Of a DNA stretch of 59,630 nt, positions 14,511 through 23,713 are shown one piece after another (the first letter of the stretch is position 1; each line of letters begins with the position of its first letter). The stretch is from the NCBI GenBank assembly GCA_963643165.1, contig CAVIJD010000011.1, forward strand, positions 1-59,630, written 5' to 3'. Origin of the DNA: F23-D06 sp963643165 (GTDB lineage: Bacteria; Bacteroidota; Bacteroidia; Bacteroidales; WCHB1-69). The translations under genes and the position numbers were made by a program. The notes below the pieces were generated by a model. That model was not told where the DNA came from and did no database searches. It was given only the letters and a program-made list of their open reading frames with translations.

Positions 14511-16169
14511 TTGAAACGACTTGAACTTTTTGCTGCACTGCTTCTTCTGCTGGCCTCCTGCGCCAAGGTGGTGACCCCTGTGGGCGGTCCTAAAGACACG
14601 GAACCACCTAAAGTGGTAAAGGAGCACCCGCTTAACAAGTGTCTGGATTTCAATGCTTCAGCCATAAAGATTACATTCGATGAGTTCTTCACGCTGAACA
14701 AGCCGTCGGAGAACATCCTCATCTCGCCGCCGCTGTCGGTGCAGCCCGACTATCAGATCCGCGAAAAGAGTCTTGTCATCAAGTTCCGCGATTCGCTTTT
14801 GCCCAACACGACGTACAACATAGTGCTGTCAAACTGCATATTGGACTACCATGAGGGCAACGCGCTGGGATATTACCACTACAGCTTTTCGACAGGCAGT
14901 GCCATCGATTCCGCCCGCCTGTCGGGGAGGGTGTTGGACGCACAGACCCATTCGGGCGACGACGGCTTCTTTGTGCTGCTCTATGACCGGGACATCGACT
15001 CGCTGCCGCTGACCTCGCGCCCCTCCTATATCACCAAGAGCGCGGCTGACGGCAGTTTTATGTTCCAGAACATCAAAGATGGGGCTTACAAGGTCTTCGC
15101 GCTGAAAGACATCAACGCCAATTTGCGCTATGACCTTCCTGACGAGACCATCGCCTTTGCGGACAGACCCGTGCAGGCCCGCACCGCCGACACGACGGCG
15201 GTAACGACTGCCGACACCTCGCTGGTGCTGTATGCCTTCTGCGCCGCCGACACCGTGCCCGTGCTGCTGCGCTATGAGAATCCGGCCGCCGGACTTTACA
15301 AGTTCCCCTACAAGTCGGCGGTTACTAAGTTCACGGCACAGCCTTTGGGCAAGCCGCACGACTATTTCCAAACCCTGAACCGCACCGCCGACACGGTGAC
15401 GTGGTACTTCAAGACACCTCCCGCCGACACGCTGGTGTATCTGCTTGAAGCCGACGGGGCCAAGGACACGGTGACCTTGCCGCCCTACATGCCGAAGAAA
15501 ACAGCGGCGCGCGGCGACCGTCAGGACCACCGCAAACTGGCCGTCCGTTTCCTCAACGAGGGGCATGCCCTCAAGCCGCTTACGCTCTTGTTTTCATACC
15601 CGGTCATGCCGTCTGACTCGTTCAGCATCTTTGTTAGCACACAGCAGAAAGGCGTGCGCGACACGGTATGCTGGCGCACCGCCGTGCCCGACGGCTTTGT
15701 CATGCAACTGGCCCTGCCGATAACGTTCGAGACAAAGAAAAGCTATTCCATCATGATACCCGACTCTGTGTTTTGGGGCTATAACGGACTGAGCAATGAC
15801 ACGTTGCGTTGTAATTTCACCACCAAGTCAGAGAAAGACTACGGAACATTGTCCATGAATTACCGTCTCCCGGCCGGCGGCAACGCTTACATTGCGCAGT
15901 TGTGGCTCGGCGCGCAATTGGTGCAGGAGGACGTGTTGGAACAAGACACCGCGATTAGTTACGGCTCTCTTGCCCCCAACAATTATAAAGTCACCGTTGT
16001 TGAGGACGCCAACCGCAACGGGCGTTGGGATGCCGGCGACTACCGCAAGCACCGGCAAGCCGAGCGCGTGTTTGTCTTCGGCAAGGCCATCAACATAAGG
16101 GCTTATTGGGAAGAGGAGGAGACTTTCTCTGTAGGAGAGCATGTTAGAAACACTGAATTAGGATATTAA
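14511..16169 (+). CDS. Ig-like (Big_5) domain lipoprotein
   Basis: A 552-aa lipoprotein. The signal peptide ends in the lipobox LASC with Cys17, followed by AKVVTPVGGPKDTEPPKVV, a sequence typical of a Bacteroidota family with an SbsA/Big_5 Ig-like domain at about 30-125. Further beta-rich domains follow, including a carboxypeptidase-regulatory-like segment (about 135-215), and the tail has DANRNGRWDAGDYRKHRQAE. TTG at 14511 is the start because it alone gives a complete signal peptide after the promoter. The role is unknown, probably in the cell envelope. Its stop is immediately followed by the mfd ATG, a conserved-looking but functionally odd pairing. Confidence 0.85.
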   Translation: MKRLELFAALLLLLASCAKVVTPVGGPKDTEPPKVVKEHPLNKCLDFNASAIKITFDEFFTLNKPSENILISPPLSVQPDYQIREKSLVIKFRDSLLPNTTYNIVLSNCILDYHEGNALGYYHYSFSTGSAIDSARLSGRVLDAQTHSGDDGFFVLLYDRDIDSLPLTSRPSYITKSAADGSFMFQNIKDGAYKVFALKDINANLRYDLPDETIAFADRPVQARTADTTAVTTADTSLVLYAFCAADTVPVLLRYENPAAGLYKFPYKSAVTKFTAQPLGKPHDYFQTLNRTADTVTWYFKTPPADTLVYLLEADGAKDTVTLPPYMPKKTAARGDRQDHRKLAVRFLNEGHALKPLTLLFSYPVMPSDSFSIFVSTQQKGVRDTVCWRTAVPDGFVMQLALPITFETKKSYSIMIPDSVFWGYNGLSNDTLRCNFTTKSEKDYGTLSMNYRLPAGGNAYIAQLWLGAQLVQEDVLEQDTAISYGSLAPNNYKVTVVEDANRNGRWDAGDYRKHRQAERVFVFGKAINIRAYWEEEETFSVGEHVRNTELGY

Positions 16170-19100
16170 ATGACGATAGAAGAATTAAAGTCGCAGTTCT
16201 GCGCGCCCGAAACGGCTGAAATCGTAGAAACGCTGCGGCGTCAGGAAACTGGCAGGCCGCTGGTGCTCAACCGGTTGGCCGGGTCAGCGTTCCCGCTGCT
16301 GGCCGCCAATGTCTCTTGCGGCATCGACGCCAGCCAGCTTTTTGTGCTGCCGTCTCGCGAAAAGGCGGTCTATTTTTACAACGACCTTGAAAAGTTGCTC
16401 GGCGAACACGACTTGCCGCTGGCGACCCGCAGGATACACTATCTGCCCGCCTCGTTCAAACGGGCACACACTACCAGCGAGATCGACAACTCCAACGTGA
16501 AGTTGCGCTCCGAGATCGTCAACCGCATCTCTGTCGGCTCCGACAGCGGCTGCATTGTCGTCACCTCGCCGGAAGCCCTGGCGGAGAAAGTCGTGACACG
16601 CAAGTTCGTGCAGGACAACTCTTTCACCCTCCGGCGTGACGCGGAAATCCCGACCGACGACTTTCTGCAGTTTCTCTACGAGTTTGAATACCTGAGAGAA
16701 GATTTTGTGTTTGAGCCCGGCCAGTTCGCCTGGCGCGGCAGCATCTTCGACGTGTTCTCCTATTCTGACGAGTATCCCTGCCGTATCGAACTTGACGACA
16801 ACCGGGTGGAGTCCATCCGCTATTTTGACCCCGAAACGCAACTTTCCATCCGCGAGGAAGAGCAAATCAGCATCATGCCCAAGGTGGTGTCGCTCGACCG
16901 TCAGGAACAGCGCATCTCGCTCTTCGACTTTCTGCCGGCGGACACGATAGTCTGGACGGACAGCCCCAAAGACATTGCGATGCAGATAGATGCCCTGTAC
17001 AAACACGCCGAAGAGGAATTCAAAGACGGGGAGCATCAGGCCGCCGACTTCTTCATCCGCAAAAAGGAGTTTGAGCAGGCCTGCGCGTCACGGTGCCGCT
17101 GCATCCTCAATGCCACCCCCGCAGCAGGTGACCATGCCGTTGACTTCGGCATAAAACCGCAAAACAGTTTCGGCAAGAGTTTCGACTATCTGTTTCTCGA
17201 ATGGATCGACAACATGGAGCGGGGCATCAAGAGCGTGTTCTTGGCTGAAAGCGAGGGGCAACTCGAGCGGCTTCACAAGATAATGTCTGAAATGATTGAG
17301 AAATACAACAGGCACAACAGCACCGGCTATCGTCTTGACCTGCTGTATCATCCCATCCGCTACATCCTGCACGAGGGCTTCCGCGACGAAGCGCGCAAAC
17401 TGGCGCTCTATACCGACCACCAGTTCATGGAGAAATTCGAGCGTGTCGTCATCCGCGACCGCTACAAGAAAAGCGAGGCCTTCACCCTCAAGGAGATTTA
17501 CGACCTGCAGCCGGGCGATTATGTGGTACACATCGACTATGGCATCGGCGTTTACCAAGGGCTTGAAAAGACTGAGATGAACGGAAAAGAACAGGAGGTC
17601 ATCAAACTGTCTTACAAAGACGGCGACCTGCTGTATGTGAGTGTCCACTCCTTGCACAAAATCAGCAAATATGTAGGCAAAGACGGCACGCCGCCCACGC
17701 TGCACCGCATCGGCTCCGGCTCGTGGGACCGCATCAAGGAGCGCACCAAGAAAAAAGTCAAGGAGCTGGCCATCGACCTCATCAGGCTCTACTCGCAGCG
17801 CAAGGCGGGCAAAGGGTTTGCGTTCTCGCCCGACAACTACATGCAGACCGAGTTGGAGGCGTCGTTCATCTACGAAGACACGCCCGACCAGGTCAAGACG
17901 CTTGCCGACGTGAAGCGCGACATGGAGAGCCCGCACCCGATGGACCGTCTGGTCTGCGGTGATGTGGGGTTCGGCAAGACGGAGATTGCCATCCGTGCCG
18001 CTTTCAAGGCCGTGTGCGACAGCAAGCAGGTTGCCGTGCTGGTGCCCACCACCGTGCTCGCCCTGCAGCATTACACCACCTTCTCCGAACGGCTTCAGAA
18101 CATGCCGTGCCGCGTGGAGTACGTCAACAGGTTCAAGACGGGGAAGCAGATCAAGGAGACCCTGCAGCGGCTCAAGGAGGGCAAAATCGACATACTCGTC
18201 GGCACGCACAGGCTGCTGAGCAAAGATGTCGTGTTCAAAGACCTCGGGCTGCTCATCATCGACGAGGAGCAGAAATTCGGGGTGGCGGCCAAAGAAAAGT
18301 TGCGCGAGCTGCGCGTCAACATCGACACGCTGACCATGTCGGCCACGCCGATACCGCGCACGCTGCAGTTCTCCCTCATCGGGGCACGCGACATTTCCGT
18401 AATCGCCACGCCGCCGCCCAACAGACAGCCCATACAGACTGAAGTCCATGTGTTTGACGAGGACATCCTCCGCACGGCCGTGCAGTCAGAACTCGACCGC
18501 CAAGGACAGGTGTTTGTCGTACACAACAAAATTCAGAACATCTCGGAACTGGCGGGACTGATACAGCGGCTGGCGCCTGCCGCCCGCATCGCCGTGGCCC
18601 ACGGACAGATGGAGGGCGAGAAACTCGAACAGGTGATGACCGACTTCATCAACCGCCGGTTCGACGTGCTGGTTTCCACCACGATAGTCGAATCGGGACT
18701 CGACATTGTCAATGCCAACACCATGATCATCAACGACGCCCAGAACTTCGCGCTCAACGTGCTGCACCAGCTGCGGGGCAGGGTGGGGCGCAACAACCAG
18801 AAAGCCTACTGCTACCTCTTCACTAAGCCCTACGACACCCTCAACGACCAGGCCCGCAAACGCTTGCAGGCCATCGAGGACTTCTCCGACATCGGCAGCG
18901 GCCTACAGATCGCCATGCGCGACCTCGACATCCGAGGTGCCGGCAACATCTTGGGCGCCGACCAAAGCGGGTTCATCAACGAGATAGGCTACGAAATGTA
19001 CCAGAAAATTCTGGCCGAAGCCATCCGCGAGATGAAAGACGCCGACACCGAGGACGTGCAATGGGCCGACAACTCCGGCCTCGTGCTGCGCGAATGCCTC

Positions 19101-19553
19101 ATTGAAACCGACATCGAGGCCCTGTTCCCCTCCGACTATATCAGCAATGTGAGCGAAAGGATGAGCCTCTACAAAGAACTGGAGAGCATCAAGGACCTCC
19201 AGAAACTGGAACTGTTCAAGAAAAAACTGCTCGACATCTTCGGCCCGTTGCCGAAACCTACCGAAGAACTGATCCGCATCATTCCGTTGCGCCTCCTTGC
19301 CGCAAAATTAAACTTCGAGAAAATCATACTCAAGAAAAATACGCTAACAGGATATTTTACCGGCAATTCCGCCTCCAAGTATTATCAGTCTGACACCTTC
19401 GGCAAGGTTCTCGGCTTTGTGCAGCAAAACCATCCTGCCGTTCAACTGAAAGAGGCCAACTCCAAACTTCTCCTGACCATCCGCAACACCCCGTCGGTGA
19501 AATCGGCCATGCATTGGCTCGAAAAGATGGAACAGCACATTCTCCGCAATTAG
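16170..19553 (+). CDS. mfd: Transcription-repair coupling factor Mfd
   Basis: An 1127-aa Mfd. The N-terminal UvrB-like domains (1-330) lead to the RNA-polymerase-interacting domain at about 445-510 (LQPGDYVVHIDYGIGVYQGL). The RecG-like translocase follows: GDVGFGKTEIAIRAAF Walker A near 595, DEEQKFGV Walker B, LTMSATPIPRTL, then VVESGLDIVNANTMI-like and QLRGRVGR motor motifs. The C-terminal TRCF domain with its UvrA-mimicking autoinhibitory surface ends the protein. Mfd removes RNA polymerase stalled at lesions and recruits UvrA. The length is usual for the family. The gene abuts the lipoprotein stop with no spacer and is followed seven bases later by the methyltransferase gene, so all three are probably one transcript. 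Confidence 0.97.
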   Translation: MTIEELKSQFCAPETAEIVETLRRQETGRPLVLNRLAGSAFPLLAANVSCGIDASQLFVLPSREKAVYFYNDLEKLLGEHDLPLATRRIHYLPASFKRAHTTSEIDNSNVKLRSEIVNRISVGSDSGCIVVTSPEALAEKVVTRKFVQDNSFTLRRDAEIPTDDFLQFLYEFEYLREDFVFEPGQFAWRGSIFDVFSYSDEYPCRIELDDNRVESIRYFDPETQLSIREEEQISIMPKVVSLDRQEQRISLFDFLPADTIVWTDSPKDIAMQIDALYKHAEEEFKDGEHQAADFFIRKKEFEQACASRCRCILNATPAAGDHAVDFGIKPQNSFGKSFDYLFLEWIDNMERGIKSVFLAESEGQLERLHKIMSEMIEKYNRHNSTGYRLDLLYHPIRYILHEGFRDEARKLALYTDHQFMEKFERVVIRDRYKKSEAFTLKEIYDLQPGDYVVHIDYGIGVYQGLEKTEMNGKEQEVIKLSYKDGDLLYVSVHSLHKISKYVGKDGTPPTLHRIGSGSWDRIKERTKKKVKELAIDLIRLYSQRKAGKGFAFSPDNYMQTELEASFIYEDTPDQVKTLADVKRDMESPHPMDRLVCGDVGFGKTEIAIRAAFKAVCDSKQVAVLVPTTVLALQHYTTFSERLQNMPCRVEYVNRFKTGKQIKETLQRLKEGKIDILVGTHRLLSKDVVFKDLGLLIIDEEQKFGVAAKEKLRELRVNIDTLTMSATPIPRTLQFSLIGARDISVIATPPPNRQPIQTEVHVFDEDILRTAVQSELDRQGQVFVVHNKIQNISELAGLIQRLAPAARIAVAHGQMEGEKLEQVMTDFINRRFDVLVSTTIVESGLDIVNANTMIINDAQNFALNVLHQLRGRVGRNNQKAYCYLFTKPYDTLNDQARKRLQAIEDFSDIGSGLQIAMRDLDIRGAGNILGADQSGFINEIGYEMYQKILAEAIREMKDADTEDVQWADNSGLVLRECLIETDIEALFPSDYISNVSERMSLYKELESIKDLQKLELFKKKLLDIFGPLPKPTEELIRIIPLRLLAAKLNFEKIILKKNTLTGYFTGNSASKYYQSDTFGKVLGFVQQNHPAVQLKEANSKLLLTIRNTPSVKSAMHWLEKMEQHILRN

Positions 19554-19559
19554 CATTCG

Positions 19560-20753
19560 ATGAATACGGAAACGCAAGATTTCATAAAGAAGCACTGGCG
19601 CGAGGATGTCAATGCGCTGGCCTTGGCGGGATGCCGCGACCGTGCGGTTGACTTCCGGCTGGCCTTGCAGCAGATACAGGGCCTGCAGAAAGCCGAGAAG
19701 AAATTGCCCGCCCATTTTGCCGCCGCCGGCTTAAATTTTCCGCCCGCGCTGGCTTTGGAGCAATGTTCCTCGTGGGCCGCGGCGCAATACAAAGCCTCGC
19801 TGCTGCAAGGCGACACGCTCGTTGACCTGACCGGCGGCTTTGGCGTTGACACGTTCGCCTTTGCCCACAAGTTCGGCACCTGCGTGTATGTGGAGCCGCA
19901 ACAGACTCTCTGCGAGACGGTGCGCCACAACGCCCAGGCTATGCACATCGGCAATGTCGTGTTCTGCTGCCAGACGATGGAGGAATACCTCCAAAATGCG
20001 CAACCTGCCGACTGCCTCTTTGCCGACCCCTCGCGCCGCGACAGCCACGGGCGGCGTGTCGTCTCCCTTGCCGACTGCACCCCCGACATAGAGCACCACA
20101 AAGAGTCCTTGCTGGCCCTTGCACGCCATGCCGTGATGGTGAAACTGTCGCCGATGCTCGACATCCGTGACACCCTCGCACGCCTGCCCGAGACCGCCGC
20201 CGTACATGTGGTTTCCGTTGATGGCGAGTGCCGCGAACTGCTCATAGTGCTGTCTCACGAACCAGTGCGCCCCGAACAACGCCCTTTTGTCGCCGCCGAC
20301 ATCCGAAACGGGAAGACTGTCACATTCCGGTTTACGCCGCAGGAAGAGACGGAAGCCCGCCCCCGCTGGGCCGACCGCATCCAAAAGTACCTCTATGAAC
20401 CGAATGCGGCATTGATGAAAGCCGGGGCGTTCAGGTGCGTGGCGACGCGCTTTGAACTGCACAAACTCCACCCCAACTCCCACCTCTACACCTCCGACAA
20501 CCTGCTGCCCGACTTTCCCGGACGGGTATTTGAAGTGACTGACGCCTTCACTTTCGGCAAAAAACAATGCGCCGAACGGCTCAAAGGCATAACTGCCGCC
20601 AACGTCGCCGTACGCAATTTCCCGCTTTCCGCCCCCGATTTGCAGAAAAGACTCTCCTTGAAAGACGGCAGTGACCATTACCTCTTTGGCACAACCTTTT
20701 ACGGAGGAGAGAAAATGCTGCTGTGCTGTCGTAAAGTGCCGCATACAGCGTGA
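19560..20753 (+). CDS. THUMP-like class I SAM-dependent methyltransferase
   Basis: A 397-aa protein with a Rossmann-type methyltransferase domain. The SAM-binding motif I is DLTGGFGVDTFAFA (about residues 88-101), the acidic ribose contact YVEPQ is near 109-113, and motif IV reads FADPSRRDSHGRRV (about 152-165), like the DPPR/DPAR substrate pocket. The C-terminal part corresponds to the THUMP-like domain found in Bacteroidota proteins that resemble tRNA or rRNA methylases. The target nucleotide is unknown. It lies seven bases after mfd and likely shares its transcript. The stop codon overlaps a 14-bp palindrome. Confidence 0.85.
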   Translation: MNTETQDFIKKHWREDVNALALAGCRDRAVDFRLALQQIQGLQKAEKKLPAHFAAAGLNFPPALALEQCSSWAAAQYKASLLQGDTLVDLTGGFGVDTFAFAHKFGTCVYVEPQQTLCETVRHNAQAMHIGNVVFCCQTMEEYLQNAQPADCLFADPSRRDSHGRRVVSLADCTPDIEHHKESLLALARHAVMVKLSPMLDIRDTLARLPETAAVHVVSVDGECRELLIVLSHEPVRPEQRPFVAADIRNGKTVTFRFTPQEETEARPRWADRIQKYLYEPNAALMKAGAFRCVATRFELHKLHPNSHLYTSDNLLPDFPGRVFEVTDAFTFGKKQCAERLKGITAANVAVRNFPLSAPDLQKRLSLKDGSDHYLFGTTFYGGEKMLLCCRKVPHTA

Positions 20754-20764
20754 ATCGCGATTCA
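20751..20764. repeat. 14-bp perfect palindrome over a stop codon
   Basis: TGAATCGCGATTCA starts at the TGA stop of the methyltransferase gene. It has no loop and no T tract, so it is unlikely to be a terminator; a protein-binding site or chance is possible. Confidence 0.35.
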
Positions 20765-20790
20765 TGATTTTGCCTGAACGAACTTTTGCG

Positions 20791-20798
20791 TACTTTTG
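20791..20798 (+). promoter_or_regulatory. Bacteroidota -7 element
   Basis: TACTTTTG, 71 bp before the ATG at 20869. It serves the HAD phosphatase and acyltransferase pair. Confidence 0.65.
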
Positions 20799-20868
20799 CG
20801 GCTCGTTGGAAAAGCAGATGCTGAGCACCGGTTTTTACCGTAAAAATGTTTTATAAAAGACGGACAGA

Positions 20869-21393
20869 ATGAAGACCCTATTCTTGGACAGAGACGGCGT
20901 AGTGAATGTGCAGATTGTCGGCGGCTATGTGGAAACCATTGAGCAGTTTGTGTTTGCCGACGGCTTTTTGGAGGCAATGAAGTTGCTGCGCCCTAAGTTC
21001 AGCCCTATCATTCTGGTCACCAACCAGCAGTGCATAGGCAAGGGTATCTGCACCCGCGAGCAGGTGGATGCCATCCATAACTATCTGCAGCAGCGGCTGG
21101 CGGCACAAAACACCCCGTTGGATGCGGTTTATTGCTGCCCTCATCTCGCAGCGGAGCATTGCAGTTGCCGCAAACCCGCCATCGGCATGGCACTGGCGGC
21201 AAAACGCGACTTCCCCGCCATCGATTTTTCCGACTCCATCATGCTCGGCGACAGTCTTTCGGACATGCAGTTCGCCATCAACGCCGGCATAACGCCCGTA
21301 CACATCGGCAAGGTGCGGCTGCCCGAGCATGAACTTGCCCGCCAATTGGCCGTTTCCCATTTTGACACCATACTGGATTTTGCAAGACAATGA
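20869..21393 (+). CDS. HAD-family histidinol-phosphatase / GmhB-like phosphatase
   Basis: A 174-aa HAD phosphatase of the HisB-N/GmhB group. Motif I is FLDRDGVVN at residues 5-13 with two catalytic Asp. Motif II is LVTNQQCIG near 48, the zinc-loop cysteines and His are in CCPHLAAEHCSCRKP (about 88-101), and motif III/IV is MLGDSLSDMQFA. Enzymes of this group remove the phosphate at C7 of heptose-1,7-bisphosphate for lipopolysaccharide core synthesis, or hydrolyse histidinol phosphate. The overlapping lipid A acyltransferase gene (ATGA junction) favours an envelope heptose role, which is inference. Its length is normal for GmhB. Confidence 0.85.
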   Translation: MKTLFLDRDGVVNVQIVGGYVETIEQFVFADGFLEAMKLLRPKFSPIILVTNQQCIGKGICTREQVDAIHNYLQQRLAAQNTPLDAVYCCPHLAAEHCSCRKPAIGMALAAKRDFPAIDFSDSIMLGDSLSDMQFAINAGITPVHIGKVRLPEHELARQLAVSHFDTILDFARQ

Positions 21394-22259
21394 AAGTCAG
21401 GTATCTGCTCTATATTATCGTTTTCTATCCGCTGGCTATGTTGCCGCTGTGCGTGCTGTATCTCCTCGCGATTCCACTCAGCCTGGTCTTGAATTATGTT
21501 GTTCGTTACCGCAAAAAAGTCATCATAGACAATCTCAAGAACTCGTTTCCTGAAAAGTCTGACATAGAGATACGGCAACTATGCAACAAATATTATCTTC
21601 ATCTCTCTCAAATAGCCGTGGAGATGATCAAAATGCTGAGGTTGCGTCCCCGGCAGCTCAATCGCCGTTACCGCTGCCAGAATCCCGAACTTGCCGACCG
21701 TTTTTTCAAAGACGGGCGGAGCGTCATCCTCATGTCGTCGCATTACAACAACTGGGAATGGATGATCCTGGCATTGGACAAAATGTTCGGACAACACGGG
21801 GTAGGGGTTGGGAAAGCCAACACCGACAAGGCTTTTGAGCGGATGGTCAACCGTGCGCGCACACGCTACGGCACCGAAGTGGTGTTTGCCGACACTGTCC
21901 GTGAAACGTTCGAGCGTTATGAGCGAAGCCATCATCCGGCTGCCTATATGATGCTCAGCGACCAGTCGCCGAACAGCAGCAGCCGCTGCTATGTGACCGA
22001 ATTCCTGCATCAGAAGACGGGGGTCATCTTCGGGGCTGAACACTTTGCGCGGAAGTACAACATCCCCGTGCTCTATTATGAGGTCATCAAAGACCGCCCC
22101 GGCTTTTACCACGTCCGCCTCGAGTTGATTGCCGAGAATCCTGCAGAACTTGACGAGTACGCAATCACGCAACGTTATGTGGAATTGCTGGAGCAGACCA
22201 TCTGCCGCAAGCCGCAATACTGGCTCTGGAGCCACCGGCGCTGGAAATTCAAATTCTGA
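21390..22259 (+). CDS. Lysophospholipid / lipid A acyltransferase (LpxL-HtrB-like)
   Basis: A 289-aa inner-membrane acyltransferase. One hydrophobic segment (about residues 5-34) is followed by the acyltransferase core with HxxxxE: SHYNNWE near residue 117, and a second block MLSDQSPN at about 191-198 that matches the DQ region of LpxL/HtrB enzymes. The ending is WLWSHRRWKFKF, the typical LWxHRRWK finish. The family transfers acyl chains from ACP to lipid A precursors. The start ATG overlaps the phosphatase stop by four bases, so translation is probably coupled. Confidence 0.9.
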   Translation: MKVRYLLYIIVFYPLAMLPLCVLYLLAIPLSLVLNYVVRYRKKVIIDNLKNSFPEKSDIEIRQLCNKYYLHLSQIAVEMIKMLRLRPRQLNRRYRCQNPELADRFFKDGRSVILMSSHYNNWEWMILALDKMFGQHGVGVGKANTDKAFERMVNRARTRYGTEVVFADTVRETFERYERSHHPAAYMMLSDQSPNSSSRCYVTEFLHQKTGVIFGAEHFARKYNIPVLYYEVIKDRPGFYHVRLELIAENPAELDEYAITQRYVELLEQTICRKPQYWLWSHRRWKFKF

Positions 22260-22561
22260 CGCCCGCTTGTAAGCCCTTGCGGGCGATGTAAGACTTTAGA
22301 GCATTGTGTAGGTCGCCCCTTTTCCCCTCATAAATCATAAGTCAGCCCGAGGATTGTGTACAGGACCAAAAAAGTCCTTCATTTTCTCGTGCGCTATGTA
22401 AAACCGTCTAAAATCCGCTTTTTTTCATTTATTTTCACCGTCAGAAGCCTCTAAATACTGATTTTTGGTATAAATCAAAAAAAAATACCGAAAAGTTTGT
22501 ATTGCACCGTTGCCGGCAATAGGGCATTTTTGCAGCCTGAAAAAATCAAAAAAAAAGTGTT
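22260..22561 (+). promoter_or_regulatory. Leader region of the haem operon
   Basis: This gene-free stretch contains a hairpin GCCCGC/GCGGGC just after the acyltransferase stop (22261-22284), part of which (AGCCCTTGCGGGCG, 22272-22285) recurs at 54315-54328. It becomes AT-rich before the first lipoprotein. Two overlapping inverted repeats, GATTT/AAATC (22460-22476) and GGTAT/ATACC (22467-22489), are candidates for a metal- or haem-responsive operator. A weak -7 match (CATTTTTG at 22525-22532) follows TTG at about 22497. No riboswitch fold was recognised. Confidence 0.4.
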
Positions 22562-23026
22562 ATGAAAAGAATGAAAATCAGATTGATGTTATTGCTGTCA
22601 GTGACAGCATTGTGTTTCACGGCTTGCCACAAACAGCCGACAGTCAACGACATTGCCGGCACTTACAGCGGCTACACTCTGGCCAGTTGCGCCTATTTTC
22701 AGGACAACTGCAGCGACGGCGAAAAGCTGACGATTGAGGCTAACGCAGACGGAACGGCAAAGGTCACGCTCAAGTCAGCGACCTACGGCGAGTTTGAAAT
22801 TGCGAATGCGCCGATGACAGAAAAGGACGGTGTCTATATGCTTTCCGGCAACGGACAAACGCAGATGGGCATGGGCGGCAATGTCTCGACGTACGACTGC
22901 TCGTTCACGGCCTCGATACGTTCCATTGACGATGCCGATATGCAATTCAGCGTGCCTGCCGTGATGGGCGGACTCACTCTCGTGTTCAAAACCGGCACGG
23001 CTCCGGCAAGCGAGAACAGCAAATAG
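22562..23026 (+). CDS. Calycin-like domain lipoprotein
   Basis: A 154-aa lipoprotein with signal peptide and lipobox FTAC (Cys22). The remainder is a small beta barrel: VNDIAGTYSGYTL start, regularly spaced strands, and GTAKVTLKS, as in the calycin-like family of Bacteroidales. Calycins bind small hydrophobic ligands. Its position as first gene of the haem operon, 27 bases before hmuY, suggests a role in haem or porphyrin capture, or a structural role near the receptor; this is inference from context. It is not a member of the minimal six-gene hmu set. Confidence 0.75.
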   Translation: MKRMKIRLMLLLSVTALCFTACHKQPTVNDIAGTYSGYTLASCAYFQDNCSDGEKLTIEANADGTAKVTLKSATYGEFEIANAPMTEKDGVYMLSGNGQTQMGMGGNVSTYDCSFTASIRSIDDADMQFSVPAVMGGLTLVFKTGTAPASENSK

Positions 23027-23053
23027 ACGGAAAAACGAGACCCAACCTTAACA

Positions 23054-23713
23054 ATGTTTGCTAAACATAAAGCGATACTGCTGCTGGTGGGAGTGACGGC
23101 CATGCTGTCGCTCTCCGCCTGCAACGGTATTTTCAGTTTCCTGTACGATGAACCTGACAAGCAGGTGAAAAACGAGTACGGCTTCATCTCCGAAGACACG
23201 GACACCCACACGGGGCGCATTTACATTGATGCCACCTCTTTCACCGATTGGCAATACATTGACTTGCACAACAAGGCGGTAGTCAAAGCCCCTGTTGACA
23301 GTTTAGAGCCCGCCAAGTGGGACTTTGCCGTTCACCGCTACGACGCCAAGACCAATGGCGGTGCGGTGCTGGAGAGCAGTGCCGCCGACTTCAATGCGCT
23401 GCCCGGCCTTGCGCAGCTGGCAGCCGCCGGGTTCGTGGCTGACGAATGGACCACGGACCGTATTGCCGTGGACATGTCGCAGATGATGGACGGCGTCATC
23501 CTTTATGCCGAAAGTTACTACAACCCTTGTCTCTCACAATGGCTTGACGTGAATACCTCTACGATGCCTCCCGTCTATACGCTTTCGGGCAAAATCTATA
23601 TCCTGCGGCTCACAGACGGCACATACGCGGCCTTGAGGCTTTCCAACTTTATGAACGACTCCTCCATAAAAGGCTTTATGACAATCGATTACTTATATCC
23701 TATCTCATTCTGA
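23054..23713 (+). CDS. hmuY: HmuY-family haem-binding lipoprotein
   Basis: A 219-aa lipoprotein (lipobox LSAC, Cys23) with the HmuY-family pattern: HTGRIYIDATSFTDWQYIDL, then KWDFAVHRYDAKTNGG, and a late IYILRLTDGTYAALRL strand pair. HmuY proteins are surface haemophores that take haem from host proteins and pass it to HmuR; the iron ligands vary between species (His pair, His-Met or Met pair). Here H107 or nearby and the Met-rich DMSQMMDG loop are possible ligands, which cannot be settled by eye. Its stop overlaps the start of hmuR (TGATG), so the pair is translationally coupled. Confidence 0.87.
   Translation: MFAKHKAILLLVGVTAMLSLSACNGIFSFLYDEPDKQVKNEYGFISEDTDTHTGRIYIDATSFTDWQYIDLHNKAVVKAPVDSLEPAKWDFAVHRYDAKTNGGAVLESSAADFNALPGLAQLAAAGFVADEWTTDRIAVDMSQMMDGVILYAESYYNPCLSQWLDVNTSTMPPVYTLSGKIYILRLTDGTYAALRLSNFMNDSSIKGFMTIDYLYPISF

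Noticed and set aside
17088..18449. 453-codon minus-strand frame inside mfd
   Set aside because: Antisense of a highly conserved gene; His/Val/Leu-rich sequence without motifs. Mfd motifs on the plus strand explain the region fully.
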